A DNA stretch of 64,000 nt from JACCZX01 sp963786295 (GTDB lineage: Bacteria; Pseudomonadota; Gammaproteobacteria; Burkholderiales; Burkholderiaceae_F). Made by a program: the position numbers and the translations under genes. Below the pieces are notes generated by a model, which saw nothing but the letters and a program-made list of their open reading frames with translations, was not told where the DNA came from and ran no database searches. This document shows positions 61,723 through 64,000 of the stretch, in pieces. Each line of letters starts with the position of its first letter. The stretch's first letter is position 1. The stretch is taken from NCBI GenBank assembly GCA_963786295.1, contig CAWAYV010000008.1, positions 1-64,000 on the forward strand. Reading direction: 5' to 3'.

Positions 61723-63372
61723 ATGTTGCAAGGCCTGATGATGCAGATGCCGCTGCTGATCTCGGCGCTGATCGAGCACGCGGATCGCCATCATGGCGAT
61801 GCCGAGATCGTGTCGCGTCGGGTCGAAGGCGATGTCCACCGTTATACGTATCGCGAACTGCATCGCCGCGCAAGGCAAATGGCCAACGCACTCGATCGGC
61901 TCGGCATCGCCCGCAGCGACCGCGTGGCAACGCTCGCCTGGAATGGTCACCGGCACATGGAGCTTTACTTTGCCGTGTCCGGCGCGGGCAGCGTGCTGCA
62001 TACGATCAATCCGCGGCTGCATCCGGAGCAGATCGCGTGGATCGTCAATCATGCAGAAGATCGAGCGCTGTTCTTCGACCTGACATTCTTGCCGCTAATC
62101 GAGGCGGTTGCACCTGTTTGCAAGACGGTCAAGCACTGGGTGCTGCTCACCGACCGGGCGCATATGCCGGCGAAAGAATCGACAAAGCTCGAGCTGTTGT
62201 GCTACGAAGATTTGATCGACGCTGAATCCGATCGATTCACGTGGCCGCAGTTTGACGAGAACACCGCATCGTCGATCTGCTACACATCCGGCACGACCGG
62301 CAACCCGAAGGGCGCGTTGTATAGCCATCGCTCGACGCTGCTGCACACGATGGCGTCGGCCTTGCCCGACGCGCTGAGCATTTCGGCGCGCGATGTGATC
62401 CTGCCGGTGGTACCGATGTTTCATGTCAATGCGTGGGGCCTGCCCTACGTCGCGCCGATGGCCGGCGCCAAGATCGTCTTTCCCGGCCCGCATCTGGACG
62501 GCAAATCGCTGTTCGAGTTATTCGAGTCCGAGAGGGTGACTTTCTCGGCGGGCGTGCCAACCGTCTGGCAGGGATTGCTCGCGTACATGGAAGCGAACGA
62601 CCTGAAATTTTCGACGATGAATCGCACCGTGATCGGCGGGTCGGCGTGCGCTCCCGCCATGATCAAACTGTTTCAGGAAAAGTATGGAGTGCACGTACTG
62701 CACGCATGGGGCATGACCGAGATGAGCCCGCTGGGTACCGCGTGCACCTTCAAACACAAGCACACCGGAATGAAACCCGAGCAGCGGCTGCCGGTGCAGC
62801 ACAAGCAGGGCAGGGCGCTGTTTGGCGTCGATATGAAGATCGTCGGCGACGATGGGCGGGATTTGCCATGGGACGGCGTCGCATTCGGCAATCTGCTGGT
62901 GCGTGGCCCGTGGGTCGCACGCGATTACTACAACAGCGGCGAGCGCAGTCCTCTGGTTAACGACGAACAGGGCAAGAGCTGGTTTCCGACCGGCGATGTA
63001 TCGAACATCGACCCCGACGGCTACATGCAGATTACCGATCGCACCAAGGATGTGATCAAGTCCGGCGGCGAGTGGATCAGCTCGATCGAGATCGAAAACA
63101 TTGCGGTGGCGCATCCGGCAGTCGCGATGGCTGCGTGCATCGCGGCGACTCATCCAAAGTGGGACGAGCGGCCGCTGCTGGTCGTCGTCAAGAAGCCGAA
63201 CGCGAGTGTCACCCGCGATGATCTATTGACGCACTATGAGGGCAAAGTTGCGAAGTGGCAGATTCCGGACGATGTGGCATTTGTTGAATCGCTGCCGCTC
63301 GGTGCGACCGGCAAGATCCTGAAATCAAAGCTGCGCGAGCAGTTTCGCGAGTATCGGTTGCCAACCGCTTGA
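61723..63372 (+). CDS. Fatty-acyl-CoA synthetase (AMP-forming)
   Basis: The enzyme activates medium- or long-chain fatty acids with ATP and CoA. The 549-residue protein has the AMP-binding P-loop CYTSGTTGNPKGALYSH, HAWGMTEMSPLGT (A5 motif), WFPTGDVSNIDPDGY (A7) and DRTKDVIKSGGEWISSIEIE (A8), with the C-terminal Lys in GATGKILKSKLRE. The N-terminus (MLQGLMMQMPLLISALIEH) is typical of the AlkK-like subgroup. ATG at 61723 is preceded by GGGAGA; the longer upstream frame covers the repeat array and is not coding. Confidence 0.94.
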   Translation: MLQGLMMQMPLLISALIEHADRHHGDAEIVSRRVEGDVHRYTYRELHRRARQMANALDRLGIARSDRVATLAWNGHRHMELYFAVSGAGSVLHTINPRLHPEQIAWIVNHAEDRALFFDLTFLPLIEAVAPVCKTVKHWVLLTDRAHMPAKESTKLELLCYEDLIDAESDRFTWPQFDENTASSICYTSGTTGNPKGALYSHRSTLLHTMASALPDALSISARDVILPVVPMFHVNAWGLPYVAPMAGAKIVFPGPHLDGKSLFELFESERVTFSAGVPTVWQGLLAYMEANDLKFSTMNRTVIGGSACAPAMIKLFQEKYGVHVLHAWGMTEMSPLGTACTFKHKHTGMKPEQRLPVQHKQGRALFGVDMKIVGDDGRDLPWDGVAFGNLLVRGPWVARDYYNSGERSPLVNDEQGKSWFPTGDVSNIDPDGYMQITDRTKDVIKSGGEWISSIEIENIAVAHPAVAMAACIAATHPKWDERPLLVVVKKPNASVTRDDLLTHYEGKVAKWQIPDDVAFVESLPLGATGKILKSKLREQFREYRLPTA

Positions 63373-63440
63373 GTGGTTTACGCCGTCACGGCGGTTAAGT
63401 ATTCTTCTTGCAGGCGTACTAAAACAACAGGAGACGAAAC

Positions 63441-64000
63441 ATGAATCGCCGCCACATCATGAGTTGCATTACCGCCGCGGCCGCGGCGATTTTCGTTACG
63501 TCAATATCAGCGCAGACCAAGCCTGCCGCGCCGAAGGCTGCCGCCGCGGCGCCGGCCCAGACTATCAAGATCGCCTACATCGATCCGGGGTCGGGTCCGT
63601 TTGCCGGCGTCGGCGCGAATCTGCTGAAGCACTTCCAGTTCAGTGCCGATCTGGTCAACGCCCAGCAGCTGGCCGGACCCGGCGTCAAGTTCGAGATGGT
63701 GCCGTTCGATAACAAGGGTTCCCCGCAGGAAACGTTGACAGCGCTGAAACAGGTGATCGATCAGGGTATTCGCTACGTCGTTCAGGGGCAGGGCTCCGGT
63801 GCGGCGCTGGCGCTGATCGATGCGATCGACAAGCACAACGAGCGCAACCCGAGCCAGTCGATTTTGTTCCTGAACTACGCGGCGGTGGATCCCGACCTGA
63901 CGAACAGCAAGTGCAGCTTCTGGCACTTCCGGTTCGATGCGAACACCGACATGAAGATGGAAGCGCTGACGGCCTACATCAAGGATCGGCCCGAAGTGAA
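63441..64000 (+). CDS. Branched-chain amino-acid ABC transporter substrate-binding protein, partial
   Basis: ATG at 63441, after ACAGGAGAC, starts a signal peptide (CITAAAAAIFVTSISAQ) and an Ala/Pro linker. The LivJ-like domain follows: IKIAYIDPGSGPFAGVGANL, FEMVPFDNKGSPQETLTALK, GIRYVVQGQGSGAALALIDAI and ILFLNYAAVDPDLTNSKCSFWHFRF. The gene runs off the right edge after about 186 codons. It is probably in one unit with the acyl-CoA synthetase 68 bases upstream. Confidence 0.9.
   Translation, partial: MNRRHIMSCITAAAAAIFVTSISAQTKPAAPKAAAAAPAQTIKIAYIDPGSGPFAGVGANLLKHFQFSADLVNAQQLAGPGVKFEMVPFDNKGSPQETLTALKQVIDQGIRYVVQGQGSGAALALIDAIDKHNERNPSQSILFLNYAAVDPDLTNSKCSFWHFRFDANTDMKMEALTAYIKDRPEV

Noticed and set aside
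1..64000. CRISPR array, prophage, integron or toxin-antitoxin pair
   Set aside because: No regularly spaced repeat-spacer array, integrase, phage structural gene or recognisable TA pair was seen. The 17-bp triple repeat has 6-base spacers and no cas genes.

Overview
The window looks like a chromosomal segment of a GC-rich betaproteobacterium, most likely Burkholderiales. The reasons are a PhaR plus thiolase pair for polyhydroxyalkanoate metabolism, a Bug-family solute receptor, the hopanoid squalene genes hpnC-hpnD-hpnE, an ompR-envZ pair, the order tig-clpP-clpX-lon-hupB-tRNA-ppiD, and an msrB-yciB-bolA-ppiC block. There is no rRNA, prophage, CRISPR array, plasmid gene or recognisable transposase. 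No stretch above 300 bases lacks a gene.

Layout. 1-7.5 kb: a cut-off secreted protein, phaR, rimO, a broken outer-membrane protein gene, a thiolase, a broken DUF882 gene, a broken transglutaminase/TPR gene, serB and a GNAT. 7.5-14.4 kb: mfd, ispD-ispF, envZ-ompR. 14.5-24 kb: a DUF3106-DUF1800-DUF1501 export cluster, tsaB-rimI-uracil DNA glycosylase, lplT, alr, radA. 23.9-27 kb: hpnE, hpnD, hpnC on the minus strand. 27-36 kb: tRNA-Leu, trigger factor, ClpP, ClpX, Lon, HU, tRNA-Val, tRNA-Asp, PpiD. 36-40 kb: mnmH, tesA, a YbbA-type ATPase, nnr. 40-51 kb is the most accessory part: a TRAP transporter with a D-amino-acid dehydrogenase, a divergent ATP-dependent oxoprolinase/hydantoinase, an HDOD protein and an IlvD/Edd dehydratase. 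51-64 kb: purL, a Bug receptor, a PQQ-type sugar dehydrogenase with its cytochrome, ppiC-bolA-yciB-msrB remnant-selO, an acyl-CoA synthetase and a cut-off branched-chain amino-acid binding protein.

Three themes stand out. First, about a dozen single-base frameshifts lie in otherwise well conserved genes, some at homopolymers (C7, G4) and one in alr; long core genes nearby are intact. This pattern fits residual sequencing indels better than gene decay, but it needs raw reads. Second, gene junctions carry small inserted or duplicated structures. The hpnC-hpnD junction has a duplicated start region, a 38-codon relay ORF linked by ATGA overlaps on both sides, and a perfect 15-bp hairpin whose loop holds the hpnD start codon. 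The dctM-dadA junction has an imperfect tandem duplication that joins both genes into one 888-codon frame. A repeat extends tsaB and supplies the rimI ribosome site. Third, short non-coding elements are dispersed: a ~100-bp palindromic repeat in two copies, a MITE-like 161-bp element, and a triple 17-bp repeat upstream of the acyl-CoA synthetase.
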